A DNA stretch of 64,000 nt from Thermobifida alba (GTDB lineage: Bacteria > Actinomycetota > Actinomycetes > Streptosporangiales > Streptosporangiaceae), in NCBI RefSeq assembly GCF_023208015.1, contig NZ_CP051627.1:4198422-4262421 (forward strand), written 5' to 3'. Numbering within the stretch: the stretch's first letter is position 1; each line of letters opens with the position of its first letter. Below, one piece after another: positions 18,220 through 26,300 of this stretch. The translations under genes were made by a program, and so were the position numbers. Below the pieces are notes generated by a model that saw only the letters and a list, made by a program, of their open reading frames with translations, made no database searches and had not been told where the DNA came from.

Positions 18220-18247
18220 TTCCGCTGTCTCTCCCCGGACGCGGGGC

Positions 18248-18673
18248 TCAGCCCGACACCAGCCCCCGCCGGGCCAGCTCCGTCAGCACCCGCACGCCCG
18301 CCGGGGCGCACCGGCCGGCGTCGGCCCGGGTGAACCAGGCCAGTTCCGCGATCTCGGAACGGGGGGCGAGGCTCCCCGTGAACGCGGCGGTGTAGCAGGC
18401 CAACCGGACCCGGGTGCCCTCCGGATAGCCGTGCGCCGCCTCGTCGACCACGGTGAACAGCCGCAGCGTCGCCGGATCGAGCCGCACCGACACCTCCTCG
18501 GCGACCTCGCGGACCAGTGCCTCGGCGTCGCTCTCCCCCGGTTCGCGTTTGCCGCCCGGGAAGTAGAAGACCTCCTTGCCCCTGGGGCGCACCTTGAGCA
18601 CCCTCCCGTCGCGGACGTACACCCAGGCCAGCGCGTCCACAACGGCGGGCGCGGCGGAGTCGGAGAAGCCCAT
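18248..18673 (-). CDS. Nudix hydrolase
   Basis: A 141-residue cytosolic Nudix protein. The Nudix box reads G-KREPG-E-SDAEALV-REVAEEV, matching Gx5Ex7REUxEE; the final Gly of the consensus (EExGU) is Ser here. It starts near the N-terminus with LAWVYVRDGRVLKVRPRG. Family members cleave nucleoside diphosphate derivatives such as oxidised dNTPs; the substrate cannot be read from sequence. The ATG has TAGGGT 6 nt upstream (leaderless candidate), overlapping a GGTGGGGG stretch that could also serve as a ribosome site. Confidence 0.87.
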   Translation of the reverse strand: MGFSDSAAPAVVDALAWVYVRDGRVLKVRPRGKEVFYFPGGKREPGESDAEALVREVAEEVSVRLDPATLRLFTVVDEAAHGYPEGTRVRLACYTAAFTGSLAPRSEIAELAWFTRADAGRCAPAGVRVLTELARRGLVSG

Positions 18674-18758
18674 GCCCCCACCCTAGGCCCCTCCGCGGTC
18701 CACCCGGTTTGCCGGGAACCGGGCGCCCGAGTCGGACTTTCCGGGGTACCGTCGAGGA

Positions 18759-19124
18759 GTGTCGTCCTTGACAGCCCGGACCGGGACCGCGTCCGCGGTG
18801 GTCGCGGCGCTGGCGGCACTGGCGGCCGCGGACGGCGTGATGGCGGCCGCGTACCTGCTGTTGGCCTTCACGGAATCGGGAGACAAGGTGTTCTGCGGTG
18901 ACCCGCTGGAGCAGGGCTACCAGAAGTGCGTCGACCAGATGGAGCTGTTCGCCGGGGCCTCGCTGATCCCCGCGGTGCTCGCCCTGGTCCTCATGGTGGC
19001 CGCCTTCACCGCCCCCGTTCTCAGAGCCAAACCGGCCCTGCGCGCCCAGACCCTCGGGTACTCGCTGGTGGCCTGGGTGATCGCGGGAGGCACCGTGCTG
19101 ATGGGCTGGCTGCCCGCGATCTAG
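18759..19124 (+). CDS. Small membrane protein, unknown function
   Basis: A 121-residue protein with three or four hydrophobic segments: residues about 12-38 (VVAALAALAAADGVMAAAYL), 65-87 (ASLIPAVLALVLMVAAFT) and 100-118 (GYSLVAWVIAGGTVLMGWL). The loop between the first two contains two cysteines (FCGDP, QKCVDQ) that could form an extracytoplasmic disulfide. The GTG start is preceded by TACCGT at 18747-18752, 6 nt away, suggesting a leaderless message. It is divergent from the Nudix gene. No family recognised. Confidence 0.6.
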   Translation: MSSLTARTGTASAVVAALAALAAADGVMAAAYLLLAFTESGDKVFCGDPLEQGYQKCVDQMELFAGASLIPAVLALVLMVAAFTAPVLRAKPALRAQTLGYSLVAWVIAGGTVLMGWLPAI

Positions 19125-19133
19125 GCGCGTCAC

Positions 19134-19190
19134 GATCTTGCCAGGGATGGCCCCCGGCCTGCGGTTTCGTGCCCGTTCGTGTCAAGATCA
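19134..19190. repeat. GATCTTG / CAAGATC inverted repeat
   Basis: GATCTTGCCA at 19134-19143 and TGTCAAGATC at 19180-19189 form an imperfect inverted repeat around a 36-nt loop just after the membrane-protein gene. The same GTCAAGATCA decamer recurs at 63003 and, inverted, at 63283, so it may be a dispersed intergenic repeat. Confidence 0.5.
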
Positions 19191-19291
19191 CGGCCGGTTC
19201 CGGCTGAGCGCGCTCATGCCCAGGGTGCGGAGAAGACGTCGCAGAGCGGGCCGCACTGCTCACCTCCACCACCTGCCCCCCCGCCAAGCGC

Positions 19292-19351
19292 GGCGACCAT
19301 GTCCCCGGGGCCAGAATCGGCGTGGCCGATGGCCCTGGGGACATGGTCGCC
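19292..19351. terminator. Very long hairpin between convergent genes
   Basis: Arms of 22 bp with one mismatch (19292-19313 and 19330-19351; GGCGACCATGTCCCC outermost) enclose a 16-nt spacer that contains its own small stem (ATCGGC-GTG-GCCGAT). It lies 5 bp before the stop codon of the convergent helicase gene and could terminate both transcripts. It is unusually long and perfect for a terminator. Confidence 0.6.
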
Positions 19352-19356
19352 ACGGG

Positions 19357-21006
19357 TCAGAGGTCGCCGCCCGCCAGCACGTCGCCGGCGTCGACGACCC
19401 GGTAGGCGTAGCCCTGTTCGGCGAGGAAGCGCTGGCGGTGGGCCGCGTAGTCCTGGTCGAGGGTGTCGCGGGCCACCACCGCGTAGAAGCGGGCGGAGCG
19501 GCGGTCGCCCTTGGGCCGCAGCACCCGGCCCAGCCGCTGCGCCTCCTCCTGGCGGGAGCCGAAGGCCCCGGAGATCTGGACGGCCACGGACGCCTCGGGC
19601 AGGTCCACGGAGAAGTTCGCGACCTTGGACACCACCAGCAGGCGCAGCTCCCCCGACCGGAACGCGTCGAACAGCCGCTCCCGCTCCCGCACCGGGGTGT
19701 CCCCCTTGACGACCGGTGCGCCCAACTCCGCGCCGATCTCGTCCAACTGGTCGAGGTAGGAGCCGATCACCAGCGTCCGCTCGGCGGCGTGCCGCCGTAC
19801 CAGTTCCCGCACCACCGAGGTCTTCGCGGCGGTGGAGGCGCAGAACCGGTAGCGGTCCTCCGGGTCGGCGGTGGCGTAGGCCAGCCGCTCGGACTCGCTC
19901 AGCGTGACCCGCACCTCCACGCAGTCGGCCGGGGCGATCCAGCCCTGGTTCTCCATCTCCTTCCAGGGGGCGTCGTAGCGTTTGGGGCCGATCAGGGAGA
20001 ACACGTCGTCCTCGCGGCCGTCCTCGCGCACCAGCGTCGCCGTCAGCCCCAGCCGGCGGCGCGCCTGGAGGCCGGCGGTCATCCGGAAGACCGGCGCGGG
20101 CAGCAGGTGCACCTCGTCGTAGACGATCAGCCCCCAGTCCCGCGCCTCGAACAGCTCCAGATGGGTGTGCGCGCCCCCGCGGCGCAACGCCATGACCTGG
20201 TAGGTGGCGATGGTCACCGGACGGATCTCCTTGCGGGAGCCCGAGTACTCGCCGACCTCCTCGGGGGTGAGCGAGGTGCGGCGCAGCAGCTCGGACCGCC
20301 ACTGGTGCACCGACACGGTGTTGGTCACCAGGATCAGCGTGGTGGCCCCGACCCGGGCCATCGCCGCCGCGCCCACCACGGTCTTGCCCGCTCCGCACGG
20401 CAGCACGACCACGCCGGAGCCGCCCGCGGCGAAGCTGTCGACCGCCGCACGCTGGTAGTCGCGCAGCCGCCAGCCGTCCTCGACCAGGTCGATCGGGTGC
20501 GCCTCGCCATCGACGTACCCGGCCAGGTCCTCGGCGGGCCAGCCCAGTCTGATCAGGGCCTGTTTGAGGTTGCCGCGTTCGCTGGGGTGCACCACCACGG
20601 TGTCGTCCCCGAGACGCTCCCCCAGCATCGGCCTGAGCCTGCGGGAGCGCACCACCTCCTCCAGCACCGCCCGGTCCGACGCCTCCAGCACCAGGCCGTG
20701 CGCGGGGTGGGCGAGCAGCCGCAGCCGCCCGTAGCGGTCCATCGTCTCGGTGATGTCCACCAGCAGCGAGTGCGGCACGGGATAGCGCGAGTAGGTCAGG
20801 AGCGTGTCCACGACCTGTTCGGCGTCGTGCCCGGCGGCCCGCGCGTTCCACAGCGCCAGCGGCGTCACCCGGTAGGTGTGCACGTGCTCCGGTGCGCGCT
20901 CCAGCTCCGCGAACGGCGAGACGGCCCGACGGCACTCGTCGGCCAGCTCGTGGTCGACCTCCAGCAGCAGTGTCCTGTCGGACTGGACGATGAGCGGACC
21001 GGACAC
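19357..21006 (-). CDS. XPB/Ssl2-type DNA helicase (SF2)
   Basis: A 549-residue superfamily 2 helicase resembling eukaryotic/archaeal XPB and mycobacterial XPB, proposed to unwind DNA 3'-5' in repair. It has an N-terminal damage-recognition-like region, then motif I LPCGAGKTVV, the DEVH box VYDEVHLLPA, motif III GLTATLVRED and motif VI QRLGRVLRP. I chose the GTG at 21006 (SGPLIVQSDRTLLLEV) because homologues begin at this point and GAGG lies 5 nt upstream; a GTG at 21045 is also open. The gene for its likely partner is at 22106-24298, separated by two small membrane-protein genes. Confidence 0.9.
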   Translation of the reverse strand: MSGPLIVQSDRTLLLEVDHELADECRRAVSPFAELERAPEHVHTYRVTPLALWNARAAGHDAEQVVDTLLTYSRYPVPHSLLVDITETMDRYGRLRLLAHPAHGLVLEASDRAVLEEVVRSRRLRPMLGERLGDDTVVVHPSERGNLKQALIRLGWPAEDLAGYVDGEAHPIDLVEDGWRLRDYQRAAVDSFAAGGSGVVVLPCGAGKTVVGAAAMARVGATTLILVTNTVSVHQWRSELLRRTSLTPEEVGEYSGSRKEIRPVTIATYQVMALRRGGAHTHLELFEARDWGLIVYDEVHLLPAPVFRMTAGLQARRRLGLTATLVREDGREDDVFSLIGPKRYDAPWKEMENQGWIAPADCVEVRVTLSESERLAYATADPEDRYRFCASTAAKTSVVRELVRRHAAERTLVIGSYLDQLDEIGAELGAPVVKGDTPVRERERLFDAFRSGELRLLVVSKVANFSVDLPEASVAVQISGAFGSRQEEAQRLGRVLRPKGDRRSARFYAVVARDTLDQDYAAHRQRFLAEQGYAYRVVDAGDVLAGGDL

Positions 21007-21141
21007 GTGGACCTCGCACAGGAGCCGGAGACGGCGAACCGACACCGGACCGGGCGCCCCGGTACGGGAGCGGACGGCGGGCCGGCGTCGTGTTCGGAGT
21101 CTACGTCCGCGCCGGGGGGCGCGGACGCGGGCCGGCGCTGC

Positions 21142-21543
21142 TCAGACCGTGCTGAGCGTCACGAACAGCACGAGCAGCAGCACCAGGAAGCCGATGTGGA
21201 TGAAGTTGCTCAGCCACGCCCAGCGGACGTAGCGGTCGAACTCCTCGGGGTCCTGGTCCTTGCTGAGGGCCACGGCGGCCAGCACGATCCCGATGACGTC
21301 GGTGACCCCCACGCAGGTCAGGGTGAGGATGATCGCGATGATCAGCGCGAGGACCGCGTTGCCCCTGGCCAGTGGGGGACCGGAGTGCGAGGGCTGCCCG
21401 GGCGGGACGGGCGGGAACCCGGGTGGGGGAGCGGAGTGCCAGGAGAAGCCGGGAGCACCGGAGACGCCACCGCCCGGACTCGGGGGCTGGGGGCCGGAGC
21501 GGCCGCCCCAGAAGTCACCCGAGTCGGGCCACTGGCTGTTCAT
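21142..21543 (-). CDS. Pro/Gly-rich small two-helix membrane protein
   Basis: A 133-residue protein. The first 60 residues are a disordered Pro/Gly/Ser-rich segment (PGFPPVPPGQPSHSGPP), followed by two transmembrane helices (LALIIAIILTLTCVGVTDVIGIVLAAVAL; FIHIGFLVLLLVLFVTL) joined by a short charged loop (SKDQDPEEFDRYVRWAW). The pattern resembles CD225/dispanin or DUF4190 proteins, found widely in actinobacteria without a defined role. The ATG at 21543 was chosen over an upstream one because the protein-like sequence begins there. It has the same direction and architecture as the next gene. Confidence 0.65.
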   Translation of the reverse strand: MNSQWPDSGDFWGGRSGPQPPSPGGGVSGAPGFSWHSAPPPGFPPVPPGQPSHSGPPLARGNAVLALIIAIILTLTCVGVTDVIGIVLAAVALSKDQDPEEFDRYVRWAWLSNFIHIGFLVLLLVLFVTLSTV

Positions 21544-21604
21544 GAGTTCCGCCCTCTCTTCGATCCATGTTCTCCACATGGCGGAGCGCAGGTCGCGATG
21601 TCGG

Positions 21605-22012
21605 TCAGTAGTTCAGCTCCGGCGAGACCACCCCTTCCACCCAGGAGCCCGCCTGGGTGAGGAGCACGCCGAAGGAGATGAGCATGACCAGGAGCATCAC
21701 GGCGCCGGCGCCGAGGCAGTACCAGGAATACCTGGTAAGAGTTTCGGCCTGAGTGTAGAGCCCCTGATCCCGCTTGTGCGCGGCACGTACCGCGAAGACG
21801 ATGCCCAGGACGCCGAACAGCCAGTTGGCGCAGCACAGGAAGGTGAGCGCGTGCAGCATGAGCGCCATCGTGGAACTGCTCGAACCGGAGGGCCGGGGCC
21901 CCGCCTCGCTCTCGGAGCGGTCCCCGTCCCGCTCGCGTGCGACCCGGCGGACCCGAGGCGGCGGCTGGTCGCGGGGGTCGGAGGCTCCGGGGGGCAGCGA
22001 CGGGTTGCTCAT
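21605..22012 (-). CDS. CD225/dispanin-like small membrane protein
   Basis: A 135-residue protein with a polar, disordered N-terminal half (PSLPPGASDPRDQPPPRVRR) and two hydrophobic helices: ALTFLCCANWLFGVLGIVFA and AGAVMLLVMLISFGVLL. The double cysteine before FGVLGIVFAVRAA and the short helix TQAETLTRYSW resemble the CD225/dispanin consensus (CC..fGivA..ya). It starts at ATG 22012 with GAGG 9 nt upstream. It sits between the helicase gene and its accessory gene, next to a similar protein, possibly a duplicated pair. Confidence 0.65.
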   Translation of the reverse strand: MSNPSLPPGASDPRDQPPPRVRRVARERDGDRSESEAGPRPSGSSSSTMALMLHALTFLCCANWLFGVLGIVFAVRAAHKRDQGLYTQAETLTRYSWYCLGAGAVMLLVMLISFGVLLTQAGSWVEGVVSPELNY

Positions 22013-22105
22013 GGGGGAGAAACCTCGATTCCGTACACCGGCAGTGGCTGGTCCCATCTCATCAGAATCCGTGTTCCGGTGCCGAGAGGAGCACACCGCG
22101 CCGGG

Positions 22106-24298
22106 TCAGGAGCGGGGCCGCGGCTCCTCCCCGCCGGGACCGCGCGCCTCGCCCGCGCGGATCGCGCGCACCGCCGCCGCGCGCTGCCGGGGGCCGAGCG
22201 GCCGCGGTGCGGCGGGGTGCGCGTCCGCCGGGACCTCGGCGGCGCGGCGGATCGGCGGACGGGTCAACTGCACCGATCCGTCCGCGGTCTCGGCCACCGG
22301 GTGGTAGCCCAGGGCGGAGAGCCGGTCCAGCAGGACCGGTCGGCTCACCCGGGACGCCACGACGGTCGGAGCGAGCGGGAACAGCACCAGGTCGGCGGCG
22401 CGGCGGTCGCCGAGCAGTTGGCCCAGCACCGCGGGGTCGTCGCAGCGCAGGTAACTGGAGGCGGCGCCCACGCGCAGCCGGCCGTGCCTGCGGGCCACAT
22501 CGGCCACCAGGTAGCGCAGCGGCTGCGGCAGCGGCGTGGCGGAGTGCCGCTCCAGCAGCGCGAGGATCTCGTCGGCGCCGCGGCCCGCGTCCAGGGCGCG
22601 CCGGACCGAAGCCTCACCGAACCGGTAGACGGTCGCTCCCCCGGTCGACTCCACGTCGGCGAGCAGCGCCAGCTCCCGGGCCAGCGGGGCGGTGAGCGGG
22701 CCGGGGGCGACCGCGGTCAGGTCGCTCTGCACCAGGATGTGGTCGACCGGCTCGGGCAGTTCGGCGGCGAGCAGGGCGAGTGCGGTGGACGCGGACGCGC
22801 TGCCGGGGTCGGCCAGGAGGGCGTGCGCGTACGGGGCGAGCGCGCCGCGGCCGGTCACGCCCAGGACGGCGGCGTCGTCCAGCGTGTGGCGCACCAGTTC
22901 CGCGACGACCGGGCCGTGGCGGCGCGGCCGCAGCCAGCCCAGCCGTTCCACCAGCGACTCGGTCGACGGCGCGTGCCCCGCGGGCAGTTCGGCGAGCGCC
23001 GCCAGCACGTCGTGCCGTACCTCGGGGGCCCACCGGTGGTCCAGCCCTTCGCCGAGGACGTTGCGGCTCCTGCCGCGCGCGTCCTTCGCCACGCAGCGGC
23101 CCGCCACCCGGGGGGAGCGCCGCCACGCCGAGGCCAGCCGCAGCCAGCGGCGGGCGGGCTCCTCGGCCAGCCACGCGTCGTACTCGGCGGTGGGCAGCCA
23201 CTCGGCGTTCCCGCCGCCGCGGCCGAGCAGCCCGGCCGCGTGCACCGTCTCCAGCAGCACCGCGGCACCGCGCTCGTCGGTGTCCAGCAGGCGGGCCGCG
23301 GCGCGCAGGTCGCGCATCCCCAGTCCGCCGTTGCGCAGCATCCCCGGCGGATCGTCGGCCCACGCCGTCAGCAGTTCCTCCACCGCGCGCAGCACCGTGA
23401 AGACCTGCCCCGCCGCCGCGCGGACCACCGACGCGGCGGGGCGGGCGACGGCGGACAGGACCGGGGCGGCCGCCTCGACCTTCGGGAACACCCGGCCGCC
23501 GCGCAGGTGCAGGGCCACCTCCCGGGGCAGCGTGATCGTGGTGTCGTCGGTGGCGACGAGCAGTCCCAGCGCCAGCAGGCGGTCGATGGGGGAGGCCGCC
23601 GAGGCGAGCGACACGCTGCGTCGGGCGTTGGCGACGCTGCCGTGCGGCGGGCCCCACAGCAGCCGGTCCAGCACGGTGCGGGCCGGGGCGCCGGCGGCGG
23701 AGAGGAGTCCGTCCAGCCGTCCCGGCCGGGTGAGTTCGGCGGTGATCCGCGCCGCCGGTTCGCCTTCGGCGTACCCGGTGGGCAGGCCCAGGTCGGCGGC
23801 CAGGCGGTTGAGCCGGTCCAGGGGGTGGCCGAAGAGCAGGGCGGCCAGGGGAGGCCCGAGGCCGGCGGGCTGGTCGAGGAGGTCGCGCAGCACCGCGACC
23901 GGCCGCAGCACCGCCCCGTCGGTCCAGACCAGGGCGGCGGTGCGCAGGCGGGTCAGGGCGGGGGCCAGGGCGCTCTCCGGGAGGTCCAGGGCGGCGGCCA
24001 GCGCGGCCCGGTCGGTGCCGAGCGGGGGCCCCGAGCCCAGCGGGTCGCCCAGGGCCAGCAGTGCTTCCGCCACCTGGAGGCTGAACCGGTCGAGGCGGTC
24101 CAGGGCGCACAGCACCGAGAGGCGGGAGGCGGCGCGCGCGGCCAGTTCCGTGAACCCGGCGGGGACGGGGGCGGCCAGGTCGGGGCGTGTTTCCAGCAGC
24201 CCGTCCAGTTCGGCGTCCGACAGGCCCCGCAACCAGGAGGTGTAGGTGGGGACGCGCCCCGTGTCCCGGCGGGTCGCAGGCTCGGTGTCGTCGCTCAT
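22106..24298 (-). CDS. Helicase-associated protein with XPB/Ssl2-like N-terminal domain
   Basis: A 730-residue Ala/Leu/Arg-rich protein of the actinobacterial family annotated 'helicase-associated domain/XPB-Ssl2 N-terminal-like' (cf. the mycobacterial gene next to ercc3). The C-terminal third carries the recognisable domain, including VDHILVQSDLTAVAPGPL, TVYRFGEASVRRALDAG, LPQPLRYLVADVARRHG and VVASRVSRPVLLDRLSALGY. The long N-terminal part consists of repeated winged-helix-like alpha segments. It has no ATPase motifs, so it probably partners the XPB helicase encoded downstream on the same strand. ATG start. Confidence 0.8.
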   Translation of the reverse strand: MSDDTEPATRRDTGRVPTYTSWLRGLSDAELDGLLETRPDLAAPVPAGFTELAARAASRLSVLCALDRLDRFSLQVAEALLALGDPLGSGPPLGTDRAALAAALDLPESALAPALTRLRTAALVWTDGAVLRPVAVLRDLLDQPAGLGPPLAALLFGHPLDRLNRLAADLGLPTGYAEGEPAARITAELTRPGRLDGLLSAAGAPARTVLDRLLWGPPHGSVANARRSVSLASAASPIDRLLALGLLVATDDTTITLPREVALHLRGGRVFPKVEAAAPVLSAVARPAASVVRAAAGQVFTVLRAVEELLTAWADDPPGMLRNGGLGMRDLRAAARLLDTDERGAAVLLETVHAAGLLGRGGGNAEWLPTAEYDAWLAEEPARRWLRLASAWRRSPRVAGRCVAKDARGRSRNVLGEGLDHRWAPEVRHDVLAALAELPAGHAPSTESLVERLGWLRPRRHGPVVAELVRHTLDDAAVLGVTGRGALAPYAHALLADPGSASASTALALLAAELPEPVDHILVQSDLTAVAPGPLTAPLARELALLADVESTGGATVYRFGEASVRRALDAGRGADEILALLERHSATPLPQPLRYLVADVARRHGRLRVGAASSYLRCDDPAVLGQLLGDRRAADLVLFPLAPTVVASRVSRPVLLDRLSALGYHPVAETADGSVQLTRPPIRRAAEVPADAHPAAPRPLGPRQRAAAVRAIRAGEARGPGGEEPRPRS

Positions 24299-24626
24299 CG
24301 TTGTCTCACGCTATGCCATCGCCGCGCACGGTCGCGCGGGCGGGCGCGCGTCCCGCCAACCCGGGGCAAACGATCCGGAATATCCCCGCATATCCGCGGT
24401 TGGCGGTCGTGTCGCTCGGCCGCGGCGACGGAGGATGGTCACGCGTCCCAGCCCTGGCGTGCGGCTGTCTCGGTAGGTCCGTCCCGTACGTGCCGAGGCC
24501 AGTGGACGGCGGCGGCGACCGCCGGTGGAGCCCGTCACCGTAGCGGCCGCCGACCGCGGCGGCAGTCCGGGACCGCCGGATCCCGTCCCACAACTCCGCA
24601 ACCGGTGGTACGCGGATGCCGCGAGT
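24299..24626. other. Intergenic region, no gene recognised
   Basis: These 328 bp are GC-rich with short open frames on both strands that are Arg/Pro/Gly-rich and lack ribosome sites, so I call none. A strong hairpin follows at 24627, which would fit the 3' end of an untranslated RNA, but I see no conserved RNA structure. Confidence 0.4.
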
Positions 24627-24660
24627 GAGAGGCCCGGAACAACGGTTTTCCGGGCCTCTC
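24627..24660. terminator. Orphan terminator-like hairpin
   Basis: A perfect 13-bp stem GAGAGGCCCGGAA / TTCCGGGCCTCTC with an 8-nt loop. No plus-strand gene lies upstream for more than 5 kb, and the minus-strand gene starts at 24298, so what it terminates is unclear. Confidence 0.55.
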
Positions 24661-24721
24661 GTCCGTTCCGCGGGAGGGGACGGAAGGCAGGTTCCGGAAA
24701 ACGGCGTCAGTGGGAATTAAC

Positions 24722-24774
24722 TTGCTTTTTGTTTGTTTTAAGAGAGTTATACGGTGGCTGTCCCCGACAGCCGC
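24722..24774 (+). promoter_or_regulatory. AT-rich promoter/leader of the cold-shock gene
   Basis: An unusually AT-rich patch (24715-24752) contains TTGCTT and, 19 bp later, TTATAC (24747-24752), a plausible sigma-70-type promoter. Just downstream is a small stem GGCTGT-CCCCG-ACAGCC in what would be the start of a roughly 135-nt leader. Long structured leaders are typical of cold-shock genes. Confidence 0.5.
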
Positions 24775-24894
24775 GGTTAGCCTGAAAGACCCGTCCGATG
24801 TTGGAGGGGCGGGGGTCCGTGGCCTGCGGTCCCGGTGAGACCGGCGTGGGTCCGGTCCCCCGGTGTTTCGACTGCGAAAGCGAAGAGGTCACAC

Positions 24895-25278
24895 GTGCCC
24901 ACTGGCAAGGTCAAGTGGTACGACGCGGGCAAGGGTTTCGGTTTCCTCACCAAAGACGACGGCGGCGAGGTCTTCCTGCATGCCTCGGCGCTTCCGCCTG
25001 GCACGACCACGCTCCGTCCCGGGCAGCGGGTCGAGTTCGGGGTCGTGGAGGGGCGCAAGGGTTCCCAGGCGCTCCAGGTCCGACTGCTCGAAACACCGCG
25101 GTCGGTGGCCAAGGCGCTGCGCAAGAAGCCGGACGAGATGGTGGTCATCATCGAGGACCTGATCAAACTGCTCGACGGTGTGTCCAACACCTACCGCAGG
25201 AACAAGCATCCCGACCGCCGGGAGGCGGCCAAGATCGCCCAGGTGCTGCGGGTGGTCGCCGACGACATGGAACTTTGA
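24895..25278 (+). CDS. Cold-shock domain protein with C-terminal extension
   Basis: A 127-residue RNA/single-stranded-DNA-binding protein. The N-terminal 65 residues are a cold-shock domain with RNP1-like GKGFGFLTKDD and RNP2-like EVFLHASAL; the first strand reads TGKVKWYDAGK. A C-terminal 60-residue extension (RKKPDEMVVIIEDLIKLL, then RRNKHPDRREAAKIAQVL) is a helical, charged region typical of the longer actinobacterial members. The GTG start at 24895 has AAGAGG upstream. It is followed by a strong terminator, so it is monocistronic. Confidence 0.88.
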   Translation: MPTGKVKWYDAGKGFGFLTKDDGGEVFLHASALPPGTTTLRPGQRVEFGVVEGRKGSQALQVRLLETPRSVAKALRKKPDEMVVIIEDLIKLLDGVSNTYRRNKHPDRREAAKIAQVLRVVADDMEL

Positions 25279-25287
25279 TCCCCGCAC

Positions 25288-25323
25288 GGACGCGCCCTGT
25301 GGCAGACGCCACAGGGCGCGTCC
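25288..25323 (+). terminator. Terminator of the cold-shock gene
   Basis: A perfect 16-bp stem (25288-25303 with 25308-25323, GGACGCGCCCTGTGGC outer arm) with loop AGAC, followed within 7 nt by TTTT. Confidence 0.92.
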
Positions 25324-25412
25324 GCGCTTTTCGGAGGGGATGAGCCGGTAACGGTCGGCTATCGATCCCCCCTGTGGTCAAGCCGGTGCTCGTAATCAGC
25401 GAAAATGGAGAT

Positions 25413-26231
25413 GTGAGACGCACCCGTCGATCCCCCGTACCAGACAAGGCGTGTATCGAGGCGCAGGATCTCGCTCGTGCGGCGGCCGCCGAGATCGGAC
25501 GCCCCGAGTGGGTCGGTGAGCACCTCGGCACCCAGGTCGAGGACAACCGCCTGGTCACCCACTTCTTCGAGTGCCTGGATCCCGCCTATCCGGGCTGGCA
25601 CTACGCGGTCACGGTGGTGCGCGCCGCCCGGGCCAAGTACGTCACCGTCAACGAGTCGGTGCTGCTGCCCGGACCGGACGCGCTCATCGCACCCGAGTGG
25701 CTGCCCTGGAAGGAGCGCCTGCGCCCGGGCGACCTCGGCGTGGGCGACCTGCTGCCCGCTCCCGCCGACGACGATCGGCTGATGCCGGGCTACGCCCAGA
25801 TCGCGGACGAGGAGCTCGCCGAGGACGGCGAGGACAAGCAGATGCTGTGGGAGTTGGGGCTGGGCCGGGCCCGAGTGCTGTCGGAGGCGGGGCGCGAGGC
25901 CGCGGCCAAGCGCTGGTACTCCGGTCCGTCCGGGCCGCACAGCCCCATCGCCAGCGCCGCCCCGGCCAAGTGCGCCACCTGCGGGTTCATGGTTCCGCTG
26001 GCGGGTGAGCTGCGGCAGATGTTCGGGGTGTGCGCCAACGAGTACGCGCCCGACGACGGCCGGGTGGTCTCCCTCGACCACGGCTGCGGGGCGCATTCGG
26101 AGGCCGCGCTGCCCGAGACCGGGTCCGAACCGCTCACCCCGGTGGTCGACGAGATGGGCTACGACACCATCGTGTTCGACGACACCAGCGAACTGGAACT
26201 GGTCTCCTCGGAGCAGCAGACCCGGAAATAA
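25413..26231 (+). CDS. DUF3027 family protein
   Basis: A 272-residue protein of the actinobacterial DUF3027 family. Recognisable blocks are VTHFFECLDPAYPGWHYAVT, VTVNESVLLPGPDALIAPEW and VPWKERLRPGDLGVGDLLP-like text (here LPWKERLRPGDLG). Further on, CATCGFMVPLAGELRQMFGVC and LDHGCGAH give four cysteines plus a histidine that could bind zinc. Function unknown. The GTG at 25413 matches where homologues start; a GTG at 25374 extends it but has no ribosome site. It follows the cold-shock gene and its terminator, and has its own terminator. Confidence 0.85.
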   Translation: MRRTRRSPVPDKACIEAQDLARAAAAEIGRPEWVGEHLGTQVEDNRLVTHFFECLDPAYPGWHYAVTVVRAARAKYVTVNESVLLPGPDALIAPEWLPWKERLRPGDLGVGDLLPAPADDDRLMPGYAQIADEELAEDGEDKQMLWELGLGRARVLSEAGREAAAKRWYSGPSGPHSPIASAAPAKCATCGFMVPLAGELRQMFGVCANEYAPDDGRVVSLDHGCGAHSEAALPETGSEPLTPVVDEMGYDTIVFDDTSELELVSSEQQTRK

Positions 26232-26236
26232 CCGGA

Positions 26237-26265
26237 GGGCCTGACCGTTTCCGGTCAGGCCCTTT
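26237..26265 (+). terminator. Terminator of the DUF3027 gene
   Basis: A perfect 11-bp stem GGGCCTGACCG / CGGTCAGGCCC with loop TTTC, followed by TTT, starts 6 nt after the stop codon. Confidence 0.93.
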
Positions 26266-26270
26266 CGCGT

Positions 26271-26286
26271 ACTGAAACGGTTCAGT
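26271..26286. promoter_or_regulatory. Palindromic operator candidate (ACTGAA-ACGG-TTCAGT)
   Basis: ACTGAA and TTCAGT flank ACGG, 15 bp before the hydrolase start codon. The form resembles TetR-family operators. No TetR gene is nearby, so the regulator is unknown. Confidence 0.45.
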
Positions 26287-26300
26287 TACGCTGCGGGCCC

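Noticed and set aside
21260..24628. Very long plus-strand open frame (1122 codons)
   Set aside because: Opposite the XPB-associated gene and small membrane genes; low-complexity Gly/Arg/Gln text with no ribosome site.
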